A DNA stretch of 64,000 nt from Candidatus Kapaibacterium sp. (GTDB lineage: Bacteria; Bacteroidota; Ignavibacteria; Kapaibacteriales; UBA2268), in contig JAPLFL010000052.1 of the NCBI GenBank assembly GCA_026390695.1, positions 1 through 64,000 of the forward strand. Direction: 5' to 3'. Shown here piece after piece: positions 35,453 to 45,848 of the stretch. Under the pieces are notes generated by a model. It was given only the letters and a program-made list of their open reading frames with translations, was not told the DNA's origin and searched no databases. Every line of letters starts with the position of its first letter. Position 1 is the stretch's first letter. The translations under genes and the position numbers were made by a program.

Positions 35453-37456
35453 TTGAAATTATATTTACAGATATTGGTTTTGTTTGTGTGCTTTTCATTG
35501 AAGTCATTTTCGGAGATAAATGTACGCATAGATTCTTCGGATTATAGGATAGGGGCACATACAGGAGCATTTTATTCAATTAATGAATCAAATATTCCAA
35601 GAATATGGAGCAGCCCCCAATGCGGGATATTCAAAAATGATGTTTCTTTTGGATATAATGCAGGGATTGATTTTTCGTTAACGATTTTTTCAGATATTTT
35701 ATGGTCTGATCTTAGATTAAATTATAAACAGCTACCAATAAAACTCTCAATAATTACAAATGATTATCAGGTGTATAATCCAGAGAGCAATTCTTATGTT
35801 CCAATGACTATCAAAAGTGAATTCAATTCAATTTTAAAATATTTGATATTTGAACCCGGAATAATTTTGCAGCCAATACAGTCAATACCAATTAAATTCA
35901 GATTCTCATTTGATGCTGGCCTTTTCATATTTGGTAAAGCTTACGAAACTACTGAAGAAATCTTGTCTCCAAGGATTTATACATTTCCCGATACAACACT
36001 GAAGCATATTACTCAAAAGGGTGATTTGCGGACATCGCAAAATAATTTTGGTTTAATTAGTGGAGTTTTTTATGAATATAAAATATTTAACAATGCCTTC
36101 TTAAGCGCTGAAATAAATTACCGTCATCAACTTCATTCTGCACTTGCAGATTACAACCTTAAATCAAAAATGATTGGCTTTAATTTAGGAATTCAATATG
36201 GTTTCGATTCAGGGAAAGAGCCGCCGCTGCCTGAACTTGTCAATATTGATACTCTAAAGCATGACACAGTTGTTTCAGTCAAAGTTGCAGACCTACCAAA
36301 AAAAGAAATAATCAAACCAGATGTTATTCTTTCAGTAAGTTCTTTAAATGTACTTGAAACCATTGTTACTCATACATATCCAATTTTACCATATATATTT
36401 TTTGATAGCTCTTCATCCAAATTAAAAGATAAATATATTCAAACTCCAAAAAATAAAACTGCACAAAATGAAGTTCCAAATAGTGCTTTGAATATTTATC
36501 ATTCTATGCTGGATATTATTGGATCAAGGATGAAAGAAAATCCTGGATCAAGGTTGATGATAACGGGTATGACTGATGGTGCAGAAGAAGCTTCTCCTGT
36601 TCAACTGCTTAATCTTGCGTCAAAGAGAGCGCAAGTTATAGCTGAATATTTAACTTCAAATTGGTCTATTGAAAAAGGAAGATTAGAAGTAAAAACCAGA
36701 GTGACGCCGGAATTATCGACAAGCACTATTTATTATGAAGGATATGAAGAAAATAGGAGAGTTGAACTTTATTCATCAAACTTTGAAATTCTTAAACCTA
36801 TAATCTATTCTAAATTTAAGGAGTATGAAATTAGTTCGGACAGTATTGTCATCAGCTCGAAAATAATTAATTTTGAAAAATTATCGGGATACGAAATTAA
36901 TCTTTCGGCTGATGGTAACATTTTCTTCAATAGATCATTTATGACAAATGATTCATTATTTATTTTTAAATTTAATGCTGAACAAAAAGAAAAAATAGCA
37001 AAAGGTCTAAATGAGAAAAAGAAGTTTACAATTAATTACACATATATGTCCGACAGCAGCAGGGTTGAAAAAAGTTTACCCATCGATTTTCAATTAACAA
37101 AAAATAAATTCGAATTGGGGAGATTGAATCTGATAATCTTTGATTTCGATAAATTTGAAATTAACGAAATGAATAAAAAAATGATAAATGATTTTGTGGC
37201 AAATACTATAATGGATAATTCAACGGTGTCAATTATAGGTTCTACAGATAAGCTTGGCAAACCAGAATATAATATGAATTTATCGGAGGGAAGGGCCGAA
37301 TCAGCATTCAAAGTTATTAAAAAGATCAAACCAAATGCAGATTTCAAAGAAGTAAAAGGTATTGGTAATTCAATGTTACTTTACGACAATTCTATCCCTG
37401 AGGGAAGATTCTACAGCAGAACAGTTTTAATTAAAGTTACTACACCAATTAAATAA
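35453..37456 (+). CDS. Outer-membrane protein with two OmpA-like domains
   Basis: Protein of 667 residues starting at TTG (35453), supported by AAAGG 9 bases upstream and a clean signal peptide (MKLYLQILVLFVCFSLKSFS). Residues about 25-265 look like a beta-barrel (FGYNAGIDFSLTIFS, FGLISGVFYEYKIF, INYRHQLHSALADY). Two peptidoglycan-binding OmpA-type regions follow: a first near 365-430 (ITGMTDGAEEASP, LASKRAQVIAEYL) and a second at the C-terminus (FDFDKFEINEMN, GSTDKLGKPEYNMNLSEGRA). It probably anchors the outer membrane to the wall. It heads a tightly spaced run with the DUF1800 and DUF1501 genes, 17 bp before the next start. Confidence 0.82.
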   Translation: MKLYLQILVLFVCFSLKSFSEINVRIDSSDYRIGAHTGAFYSINESNIPRIWSSPQCGIFKNDVSFGYNAGIDFSLTIFSDILWSDLRLNYKQLPIKLSIITNDYQVYNPESNSYVPMTIKSEFNSILKYLIFEPGIILQPIQSIPIKFRFSFDAGLFIFGKAYETTEEILSPRIYTFPDTTLKHITQKGDLRTSQNNFGLISGVFYEYKIFNNAFLSAEINYRHQLHSALADYNLKSKMIGFNLGIQYGFDSGKEPPLPELVNIDTLKHDTVVSVKVADLPKKEIIKPDVILSVSSLNVLETIVTHTYPILPYIFFDSSSSKLKDKYIQTPKNKTAQNEVPNSALNIYHSMLDIIGSRMKENPGSRLMITGMTDGAEEASPVQLLNLASKRAQVIAEYLTSNWSIEKGRLEVKTRVTPELSTSTIYYEGYEENRRVELYSSNFEILKPIIYSKFKEYEISSDSIVISSKIINFEKLSGYEINLSADGNIFFNRSFMTNDSLFIFKFNAEQKEKIAKGLNEKKKFTINYTYMSDSSRVEKSLPIDFQLTKNKFELGRLNLIIFDFDKFEINEMNKKMINDFVANTIMDNSTVSIIGSTDKLGKPEYNMNLSEGRAESAFKVIKKIKPNADFKEVKGIGNSMLLYDNSIPEGRFYSRTVLIKVTTPIK

Positions 37457-37473
37457 ACTTATAAGGAATAATT

Positions 37474-39072
37474 ATGAAACGAAGAGATTTAATTACTCTT
37501 GCAGGGAATAGCGAAAATATTGCATTATCATTGGATGAATATATTACACCGCTTGATTATGCCAAAGCCATTCATTTGATTAGACGACTGGCTTTTTACC
37601 CGGAACCTGACAAAGTAGCCGGATTAGTAGGTAAAACTGCCGCCGAAGCCTTTGATATTATTGTTGGAGATGCTACTGATGCTCCTCCTCAGCCAACTCA
37701 GTCAATGAAATCATGGTTAGACGTTCTGGAAGAAAATCCTTTAGATGGACTGCCAAATGACATTCGTGCCGAAATCGAAGGAAGACACCGGTCACATTTT
37801 AATGAATTTTCAACTTGGTGGTTAGATAATATGCGAACAGATACTTTCCCAAGTCAGGAAAAATTAACTTTGTTTCTTCATTCTATCTGGTGTTGCGAGT
37901 TCGTTTACGATACACTGGCCATGATACCTCCTCCGCTTTTATACCGAAATAACGCTACCTTGAGGAAATATCGACTTTCGGATTATAAAACAATAGCAAA
38001 AGAAATAACGCTTGATGGTGCAATGCTTATGTACCAAAGTTTATTTTTTAGCGGAAAAGCCGCCCCAAATGAAAATTATATGCGGGAGCTTATGGAATTA
38101 TTTACCATGGGAATTGCCGACATATCGACAGGAACCGCCAATTATACCGAAGGTGATATTCGAGAAGGTGCTCGCGCATTTACGGGCTGGAGGACAGTGG
38201 CTTATCTTGGCCAGAATGGTGCTCCTTCTAATCGACCGTTTAGTTCTTTTTTTGTAAAAGCAGAGCATGATACAAATGGGAAAAAAATCATGCAATTCGG
38301 TCAGATTGCAGCAATTTCTGATAATGAAAATACTGAAGATTTAGTTAAAAACAATGAAGTTAATAAAGTTGTTGATATTCTCTTTAATGAGAAGGGAATG
38401 TCGATTGCAAGATTTATTTGTGAGAAAATTTACAGGTATTTTATTTACAGCGATCCAGGATCTGTAAATTATATTTTTGTCAATGAGTTAGCCCAATATA
38501 TGTTTGATAATGCATTTGATTTGAGGAAAGTCTATAAAAAACTATTTACCAGTCAATATTTCTATAGCGATACAGTACGTGGATGTCAAATTAAAACACC
38601 TACTGAATTTATTATTGGCTTAGAAAGAATTTTCGGTGTTGATTATGATTCCATAAATTCAGTTGGAACAAGATCAGCGGTCACATCACTTGAGCAAATT
38701 TTATATACTCCACCTAATGTAGCTGGTTGGAAAGCATACAGGACATGGATAAGTACATCGACTTATCCTTTACGTGCAAATTATGCTAAAGACATGATTT
38801 CAATAATAACAGATGATCAGGTTTTAAATTTCATTAAAAAATTCCCTGATTATAGCTCAAGCACAACTAAATTAGCCTCTGCATTGATAGCCTACTTATT
38901 ACCATTATCAATTAGTCAGGTTCGGACTGACAGATTTAAAACAACATTAATGAATGGACTTAATGAAAGCGATTGGATTAATGGAGTTGGGACTAAAAAT
39001 GCTAAGGTTATTGAAGGAATAAGAGCATTTCTTACAAGTATAGTTTTATCACCGGATTTTCAATTATCTTAA
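37474..39072 (+). CDS. DUF1800 family exported protein
   Basis: Protein of 532 residues. The DUF1800 pattern is present: IHLIRRLAFYPEPDKV near the start, LFLHSIWCCEF, NENYMRELMELFTMGI near 205, YTEGDIREGARAFTGWR, FICEKIYRYFIYSDPG and the C-terminal LYTPPNVAGWKAYRTWI. The N-terminus MKRRDLITLAG has a twin Arg, though no hydrophobic core follows, so export is unclear. DUF1800 is regularly encoded just before DUF1501, as here with a 10-bp gap; neither has a proven activity. Confidence 0.85.
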   Translation: MKRRDLITLAGNSENIALSLDEYITPLDYAKAIHLIRRLAFYPEPDKVAGLVGKTAAEAFDIIVGDATDAPPQPTQSMKSWLDVLEENPLDGLPNDIRAEIEGRHRSHFNEFSTWWLDNMRTDTFPSQEKLTLFLHSIWCCEFVYDTLAMIPPPLLYRNNATLRKYRLSDYKTIAKEITLDGAMLMYQSLFFSGKAAPNENYMRELMELFTMGIADISTGTANYTEGDIREGARAFTGWRTVAYLGQNGAPSNRPFSSFFVKAEHDTNGKKIMQFGQIAAISDNENTEDLVKNNEVNKVVDILFNEKGMSIARFICEKIYRYFIYSDPGSVNYIFVNELAQYMFDNAFDLRKVYKKLFTSQYFYSDTVRGCQIKTPTEFIIGLERIFGVDYDSINSVGTRSAVTSLEQILYTPPNVAGWKAYRTWISTSTYPLRANYAKDMISIITDDQVLNFIKKFPDYSSSTTKLASALIAYLLPLSISQVRTDRFKTTLMNGLNESDWINGVGTKNAKVIEGIRAFLTSIVLSPDFQLS

Positions 39073-39082
39073 GGAGAAAAAA

Positions 39083-40672
39083 ATGAAAAGAAGAAAATTT
39101 ATCTCTATGACAGCAGCTTCTACTACTGCTATGTTATTAGCTCCTGCAATCTTAAAATCCAAAAAAGATTTTGCAATTATTCCAAACGAACAAATCCAAT
39201 CCCTCGATAGTGACAATATCGTAATTATTATTGAACTCTTTGGTGGAAACGACGGCTTGAATACTATCATTCCCGCTGAAGATGACACTTATTATAAAAT
39301 CAGACCTTCGATAGGAATTCCAAAAAATGTTGCTGTAAAGGTGAATGATATTTATATGAATCCGGCTCTGGTTCAAAATATGCAGAATACGGGTATGCAA
39401 CGAATGTTTGAGGATGGAAGACTTGCAATTGTAGAGGGTATTGGTTATGATTTGCCAACATTATCTCATTTTCGTTCCGAAGATATTTGGTTAAGCGGAA
39501 TAAATCCAAAAAATAATAATAACATCAAACTTCTTGATGGTTGGCTCGGTAGGTACTTTGCACTTAAATTTCCAAACTTCCCCGTTGAAATTCCGGCACA
39601 TCCTTTATCGATTTCACTTGAAAACTCAATCCCATTGATGGCCAAGAGCGACAAAGGGCACATGGGAATTGCATTAACCGATCCTGACGCATTTTATAAA
39701 CTCGGAGTTGCTTTAACACCGGTCGATCCTCTGATGACCGGGTCGGAATATTCTGACAAAGAATTCAATTTCATTTATACGATTGCAAAACAATCAGAGT
39801 ATTATTCAAATGTTGTTAAAACTGCTTACGATACCGGAAAATCTAAAATCAATGCTAATAAATATAGTTCAGGCACTTTATCACAAAAGATGAAACTGAT
39901 CTCATCTCTGATTGCTGGTGGACTAAAGACAAATGTGTATTATATGAAAATTAGTAATTTCGATACACACGCCCAACAAGTTGATGCCTCTTTCGGAGGT
40001 GGCCACTATTCGCTTTTAAATCAAGTGGCGAAAGCTATTTCCGAATTTATGGATGATGCAGCTTTAACGGGTTTTGCCGATAGAATTACCGGTATGACTA
40101 CATCTGAATTCGGAAGAAGAGCTTATGAAAACGGCAGCAGGGGTTGCGATCATGGTGCAGCATCAATGCAGTTTATATGGGGAAGTGATAAATATTTAAA
40201 TGGAGGCTATTGGAATAACAGACCAAAATTAACTGATCTTGATGTAAATGGCAATGTGAAATATCAAACAGATTTTAGAGTGATTTATACTGAAATTCTT
40301 GAAAAAAGGTTTGGTGCAAATAACTCTGATATAAGTTCAGTTTTTGGAGAATCGTTTTTGCCATTAAATATTCTCAGCGATAGAGCATCAAGTGCAGAAG
40401 ATTATATTAAGCCTAATTTCAATAAGTCCATTTTAATTAATCCAAACCCAAGTTCTGGTAATCAGACTGTTTCCTTTGAACTTTTTAAAGCAGGAGTAGT
40501 TAATATTTCAATTTATAATCCTGAAGGCAGGCAAGAACTTATTTTGCAGAATAATTACCTTAATGAAGGTTTTTATCAAATTCCATTTACTTTGAATAAA
40601 TCTGGAACATTTATCTGTTCAGTCACGGTAAATAATAAAAGATATAATACAAAATTTGTTGTGTTAAAATAA
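39083..40672 (+). CDS. DUF1501 protein with Tat-like signal and T9SS sorting domain
   Basis: Protein of 529 residues; AAGGAG precedes the ATG. The N-terminus MKRRKFISMTAASTTAMLLA is a twin-arginine signal. The DUF1501 core follows, related to the alkaline phosphatase/sulfatase fold: IVIIIELFGGNDGLNTIIP, LSHFRSEDIWLSG, FDTHAQQVDASFGGGHYSLL and TTSEFGRRAYENGSRGCDHG, with the D-T-H and D-H-G residues likely to bind metal. Residues about 450-529 are a sorting domain (ILINPNPSSGNQTVSFELFK, then ISIYNPEGRQELIL). Tat export followed by T9SS passage is inferred. Partner of the DUF1800 protein. Confidence 0.87.
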   Translation: MKRRKFISMTAASTTAMLLAPAILKSKKDFAIIPNEQIQSLDSDNIVIIIELFGGNDGLNTIIPAEDDTYYKIRPSIGIPKNVAVKVNDIYMNPALVQNMQNTGMQRMFEDGRLAIVEGIGYDLPTLSHFRSEDIWLSGINPKNNNNIKLLDGWLGRYFALKFPNFPVEIPAHPLSISLENSIPLMAKSDKGHMGIALTDPDAFYKLGVALTPVDPLMTGSEYSDKEFNFIYTIAKQSEYYSNVVKTAYDTGKSKINANKYSSGTLSQKMKLISSLIAGGLKTNVYYMKISNFDTHAQQVDASFGGGHYSLLNQVAKAISEFMDDAALTGFADRITGMTTSEFGRRAYENGSRGCDHGAASMQFIWGSDKYLNGGYWNNRPKLTDLDVNGNVKYQTDFRVIYTEILEKRFGANNSDISSVFGESFLPLNILSDRASSAEDYIKPNFNKSILINPNPSSGNQTVSFELFKAGVVNISIYNPEGRQELILQNNYLNEGFYQIPFTLNKSGTFICSVTVNNKRYNTKFVVLK

Positions 40673-40695
40673 ATAGATTCTTGGAGATAAATATA

Positions 40696-43600
40696 ATGAA
40701 GAAAGTTGTCCAATTAGCATTCCTATTTACCATAATAAATATTTTATTTGCATTGGAAAGTAAGGCAAGCGAAGTATGTGATTCACTTCGCTGGTGTATT
40801 GGAAGAACACTTCAATTTACAATATCCTCTGGAAAAGCTGCTCAATATGCAGATATTACTAACAACAACCTGCTTAAAAAACTTGATGAAACAATGACTG
40901 TAGAAATGTGGCTCAAGCCCCAAAAACAAGGAGGTTTTCTGCAATATATATGCGGCCTCTGGGGGCCAGGTTCCGAAAAAAATGATTCTTGGGTTGTTTA
41001 TATCTCACAATCTGATTCTCTAACCTTTGAACTTAATGGTTCAAATAATTTAGGTACCGAAGATAACACATTTGTTAAAATACCTGCCGCCGGTCTATAT
41101 AATAAATGGAATCACTTCTCTTTCGTTTTTAATGGAAAAACCGGTTATGCTTATATTTTAATAAATGCAGTTATTATTGATTCAGCAAGAAATAACCTTT
41201 ATCCTTTATCACACTTGAAAAAACTTACAAATAATGAACTTTCTATTCAGCTTGGTAGTACAAATGCCTTCTCTAATAATACTGATGTTAATAGAACTTT
41301 TCTTGGTTCAATGGATGAAATCAGAATATGGGGTAAAGTTCTGTCCGATGTTGAAATTAATTGCCTAAAAGATTTAGCTCTGACTGGTAAGGAAGATAGC
41401 CTCCTTTTGTATTACAGATGCAATGATCCTGCATATATTTATACTATTTGCGATGCTTCAGGTCATAATAATTTTGGGTTTATTCGCAGCGGTTTATCCA
41501 CTGCATGGTCAGACAGAGCCGATATTATTAAAACTCTTGTAACTCCCAACATAATTAAGGATACTCTTTATTGTGATAATGAAAAAATCTATGACTTTGT
41601 AATTACTGATACTTCACTTTGTTCTGCCGGTGCATATATAAGAGCTAATACCGGAATGCCGGATAAATTCCGCTTATTATATAATAATAAAGAGACATCA
41701 ATGTTGAATTGGAGTTATATCCCACTTTCAGCAAAGTTACCTGTAAATTTTCAGATAAAAGTAAAAGGTGATTTTATTGGAACAATAACAACAAGGATTG
41801 AGGTTCGAAATAATAATTCCTGTGGTTATTCAATTAAAGATATTCCAATTACAATAACAAGGATGACTGAATTAAATATCTCCAAACTATCAATAAACTT
41901 TGATTCACTTAAAGCCGGTTGTATTGAGCGCTTTTATATTGATTCTGTTATCAAAATTTGTAATAATACCGCAGGAATTAATAGTAAAGATATTATCATT
42001 TCAGATTTAAAAGTAAATCAGCCAAATGTATATGTTCTTAATAATCCAGCTCTGCCTGATACTCTTAAACCGGGTGCTTGTATTAATATTAATGTTAGAT
42101 TTTATTCAGGAGGAAAAGCAGCTAACTATTATGATACTTTAAAAATTACATCTACCGATAAATGTTCTCAAATATCAAAAATCCCATTGAATGGAAGAGT
42201 TTGTGAAGTTATTGGGATTTATAAATCAGGCACTAAAACAAGACTTGATACTATCAATTTTGGACAAATCTGTATTAACTTCCCCTCTGATCCTATTGAA
42301 TACAGTTGGGAGGATTTAATTGGGCAGGATATAATAATTTCAAATATAAAAATACCTCAGAATTTTATTGGTAAACGATTTACTTTCCCTGTTACCCTAA
42401 AAGCTGTAACTGGTTATCTGCCAAATTATTTTAGATTCTTCCCCAAACAAAAGGGAGTTTTCAAAGACTCAATTATTTTTGTAATAAAGTCAGATGGTTG
42501 TACAATTTACCGACCTATTTATATAACCGGAACAGGATATGATGCCGCCATCAGTTTTGCAAGTTCAACAGTTAATTTTAACACGATTTTAGTCGGTAAA
42601 GAACAAACTCTAAACGTTCAAGTTAAGAACGATAGCCAGAATCCACTCAGTGCCTCGATTTATCTTAAACAAGGCGATCCATTCTCAATCATCGGAGCTA
42701 AATCAATAACGATTCCTGCATTTTCAACGAGTACTTTCCCTCTTAATTTTAAACCATCAAGACAAGGAATGTACTATGATGAAATCTGCATTTATGAAAA
42801 TTCATGTTTTCAATCTTACTGTATTCCCGTAATCGGAAACGCAATCATTAAAACTTTTGAATATAGTCCTGAAGTAATGGAAGTTCTAAATGTAATTGGC
42901 TGCCAAAGCAAAGATACTGCTCTCGAAATAAAAAATATTTCAGGAATTACCCAAGTTCTTACAAATTTTTCTTTAACTCCGGCACCAACCCCTTTCATTC
43001 TATTAAATCCTCTAACCTTGCCATTATCTATTACGCTCAACAATAATGAAAAGGTAACTTTTAAATTCAGATATTCTCCTAATGATCTTGTTAATGACAT
43101 GTCTGATAAAGCTTTTTTAAATTATCAAACTTCAAATGGAGAAAATTGGTCAGCCAAATTACATGGCACATCAATAATTCCCAAGTTATTTCTCAATGAT
43201 GAAATCCTTTATAATACAATCGAAGTTGGAGCCACTCAGCGCGATACACTTACTTTGGAGAATATTTCATTATTTGATATTTATATTGATAGCCTTTCAG
43301 TTGGAAATGGATTTAAAATAATCTATCCCGCTAACTTTACCGGAAAACTTCTTAAACCGAGAGATTCAATACAAATAATAGTTGATTTTATGCCAACTGA
43401 AAATAAACTTTACAGCTCCGAATTAGTTGTTAATTCCTCTAAACCTTGTAATTCTGTTAAAAAAGCTAAGTTAGAAGGAAGAGGTTTGATTATTCCACTT
43501 GATGCTCCATTGAAAGTTATAAGTTATGGATTCGTTAAACCATGCGAATGCCAAGTAAGAACAATTCCATTGATTAATAATTCCTTTACTTTTGGAATGT

Positions 43601-45717
43601 CGATTGACAGTGTTTGGATAGATTCCTTAAATGTAACTAATCAGGGCATTGACTATTACTCATGGTATTCATTTTTATCACCAAAATCAACTACACCTTA
43701 CTTTATACCAGCACGATCAACAGATACCTTATCAATCAATTTCTGCCCAAGGAGACCATTAATTTATAAATTTGTTGATAATGATGCTCGTTTACATATT
43801 AAAGCCAGTGGTAGTGGCTGGAATAATGAATTTACCACTTATTTGGCAGGCAAGCAGACTTTATTGATGGTAGCTGATACTCAAAGAATCACATTCACTC
43901 CTACAAGAGTCGATACTTTTGCTAAATCTCAGTATTTTCATATTAAAATTCCTGATATTTCATTCAATCCACAAAGGGCAACAGTGAAAATCTCAAAATT
44001 GGGTTTTAATCCGGAAGAGATAGTTTTTTTTGCAAGTGATTCTTTGAATAAATCTTTACCTTTAGTTCTTGATACAAGCGGTAAAATTACTGTTAAAATG
44101 GATTTTAAACCTCGAGCTGTAAGGTATTATGAAGAAAAATTTAAAGTTGATATTGAAACACCATGTTCAAATTATGACACTTCAATAACCGTTTCTGGAA
44201 GCGGATTTGCCCCGGCTTTTGGTTTTAATTTCGGATTTGGACAGCCTGCCTCCAAACTTGATACATTCCGTTTTGTTCCTTGCGATACATTGAAAATTCC
44301 AGTATATTCATCAAGGCAGATTCCGGCAAATGTAATAGATATCAACTGCCGGCTGGGATATGATACAACAAAACTCGAATACGCCGGTTATGAATCTGCT
44401 TATTTAAATAATCCTTGTCCGGGATATATCCCTTCAATAAATCAATCATTTTCAAAATATGGAGGAAGTCAGTTTCTTTTAAAAAACTTCTGTTCCCCTG
44501 ATTCAATAAAACCAATTTTCATTGCTAAATTTATTGCTAAATCATCAAAAAGAGATACTTTAGATATAACGGTCGATAGCTTGAGTTTCGATACTCAAGA
44601 TGTAATTTTATTCCATTTAATTGTTGAGACTGACAAAGCTAAAATAATAATACTCCAGCCAGGGCTAAAAGCAATTAATTCAATAAATTTTGATAGCGTG
44701 AAAGTGTTGGACTGTGCTCAAAGAACAATAGAATTAAAAAATACCGGAGATGTTCCGCTAAATTTATTTTCCGTATTAAATTTACCAAAGGAAATAAAAA
44801 TAATATCATTTAATCCACCTTCAAATGGAACACTTGCTGTAGGTGATACCGTAAATATTACTTTAGAGTTTTGTCCACGAACAAAAGTCACAATCAATAA
44901 TTGGGTATCTACATTAGGAAGCACTCCATGTTCTGTTCTGGATTCTAACCAAATTTTCGGTTTGGGCTACGCACCGGAATTTAATTTTATTTTTGATATT
45001 TCCTATAATTTTTCCAGTGTCGATACAATAACTTCCCAAATCGGAGACACATTAACTATTCCAATAATCAACAATAAGGATTTCAGCGGACAAGTTAAAA
45101 GTGGTGTAAAGTGGTTAGAAAAACTGAATTTCAAAAATGATTTTGGATATAATCCTTTCGCATTAAAATTTTTAGCCGCTCGGAATTTTACAAATTCTAA
45201 TTTTCGTTATTATAGCGAACCGGGAAAAATTAGAATGGAATTTAATAACACTGATTCATTAAAATCCGGCAAGATGGCAGAACTTGTTTTTCTAACTATC
45301 ATTCCCGATAGTATAAAAACATCAATTTATATTTATCCATATAATTTTAATACAGATTCAATCATATTCCTTGATATAATTCCAAAGCCATCCAAAAGTA
45401 TTTTAGTTGTTTCCGGCAAATGCAATTTAATAAATTTGAATTTTCATGGAGTATATTCTATTTTAGAACAAAATAATCCAAATCCTTATGATAAATCAAC
45501 TACAATCAATTTCTCAATATCAGAAAAAACCCCTGTAATCATGAATATATATTCCATTAATGGCGAGCTGGTAAAAGGCTTGATTGAAGGAACTGTATTT
45601 ATTCCTGGTAATTATTCGATTCATTTTAATGCAGACAAATTGAAATCCGGTGTATATTTCTATATTTTGAGAACCAACAACGATTATCATTTTAAATCAA
45701 TGCTAATTATTAAATAA
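40696..45717 (+). CDS. Giant secreted LamG/Ig-like protein with T9SS sorting domain
   Basis: Protein of 1673 residues. I start at the ATG at 40696 (GGAG 9 bases upstream) rather than the TTG at 40681. After a signal peptide (ending about ALESKA), residues about 45-235 are a LamG/concanavalin-like domain (MTVEMWLKPQKQGGF, FLGSMDEIRIWGKVLSD). Then come many abnormal-spindle/choice-of-anchor-D-like beta sandwiches, each with an FxxxxVG or LKPG...INVRF-type pattern (FNTILVGKEQTLNVQVKN, IEVGATQRDTLTLENIS, AVGDTVNITLEFCPR). The end is a T9SS domain (EQNNPNPYDKSTTINFSISE, then IYSINGELVKG and GVYFYILRTN). A surface adhesin or structural protein is likely. 23 bp after the DUF1501 gene. Confidence 0.85.
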   Translation: MKKVVQLAFLFTIINILFALESKASEVCDSLRWCIGRTLQFTISSGKAAQYADITNNNLLKKLDETMTVEMWLKPQKQGGFLQYICGLWGPGSEKNDSWVVYISQSDSLTFELNGSNNLGTEDNTFVKIPAAGLYNKWNHFSFVFNGKTGYAYILINAVIIDSARNNLYPLSHLKKLTNNELSIQLGSTNAFSNNTDVNRTFLGSMDEIRIWGKVLSDVEINCLKDLALTGKEDSLLLYYRCNDPAYIYTICDASGHNNFGFIRSGLSTAWSDRADIIKTLVTPNIIKDTLYCDNEKIYDFVITDTSLCSAGAYIRANTGMPDKFRLLYNNKETSMLNWSYIPLSAKLPVNFQIKVKGDFIGTITTRIEVRNNNSCGYSIKDIPITITRMTELNISKLSINFDSLKAGCIERFYIDSVIKICNNTAGINSKDIIISDLKVNQPNVYVLNNPALPDTLKPGACININVRFYSGGKAANYYDTLKITSTDKCSQISKIPLNGRVCEVIGIYKSGTKTRLDTINFGQICINFPSDPIEYSWEDLIGQDIIISNIKIPQNFIGKRFTFPVTLKAVTGYLPNYFRFFPKQKGVFKDSIIFVIKSDGCTIYRPIYITGTGYDAAISFASSTVNFNTILVGKEQTLNVQVKNDSQNPLSASIYLKQGDPFSIIGAKSITIPAFSTSTFPLNFKPSRQGMYYDEICIYENSCFQSYCIPVIGNAIIKTFEYSPEVMEVLNVIGCQSKDTALEIKNISGITQVLTNFSLTPAPTPFILLNPLTLPLSITLNNNEKVTFKFRYSPNDLVNDMSDKAFLNYQTSNGENWSAKLHGTSIIPKLFLNDEILYNTIEVGATQRDTLTLENISLFDIYIDSLSVGNGFKIIYPANFTGKLLKPRDSIQIIVDFMPTENKLYSSELVVNSSKPCNSVKKAKLEGRGLIIPLDAPLKVISYGFVKPCECQVRTIPLINNSFTFGMSIDSVWIDSLNVTNQGIDYYSWYSFLSPKSTTPYFIPARSTDTLSINFCPRRPLIYKFVDNDARLHIKASGSGWNNEFTTYLAGKQTLLMVADTQRITFTPTRVDTFAKSQYFHIKIPDISFNPQRATVKISKLGFNPEEIVFFASDSLNKSLPLVLDTSGKITVKMDFKPRAVRYYEEKFKVDIETPCSNYDTSITVSGSGFAPAFGFNFGFGQPASKLDTFRFVPCDTLKIPVYSSRQIPANVIDINCRLGYDTTKLEYAGYESAYLNNPCPGYIPSINQSFSKYGGSQFLLKNFCSPDSIKPIFIAKFIAKSSKRDTLDITVDSLSFDTQDVILFHLIVETDKAKIIILQPGLKAINSINFDSVKVLDCAQRTIELKNTGDVPLNLFSVLNLPKEIKIISFNPPSNGTLAVGDTVNITLEFCPRTKVTINNWVSTLGSTPCSVLDSNQIFGLGYAPEFNFIFDISYNFSSVDTITSQIGDTLTIPIINNKDFSGQVKSGVKWLEKLNFKNDFGYNPFALKFLAARNFTNSNFRYYSEPGKIRMEFNNTDSLKSGKMAELVFLTIIPDSIKTSIYIYPYNFNTDSIIFLDIIPKPSKSILVVSGKCNLINLNFHGVYSILEQNNPNPYDKSTTINFSISEKTPVIMNIYSINGELVKGLIEGTVFIPGNYSIHFNADKLKSGVYFYILRTNNDYHFKSMLIIK

Positions 45718-45848
45718 AAATATTTGAACAGAATGAAAATCATTTTTTTTATATATCACGTTAATCAATATGCAAAATAAAAGCACAGCCTCTCGGTACC
45801 GCAGGAAAATTGTTCCTTATATTTTGCTGAAAAAATCAGGAGAAATAT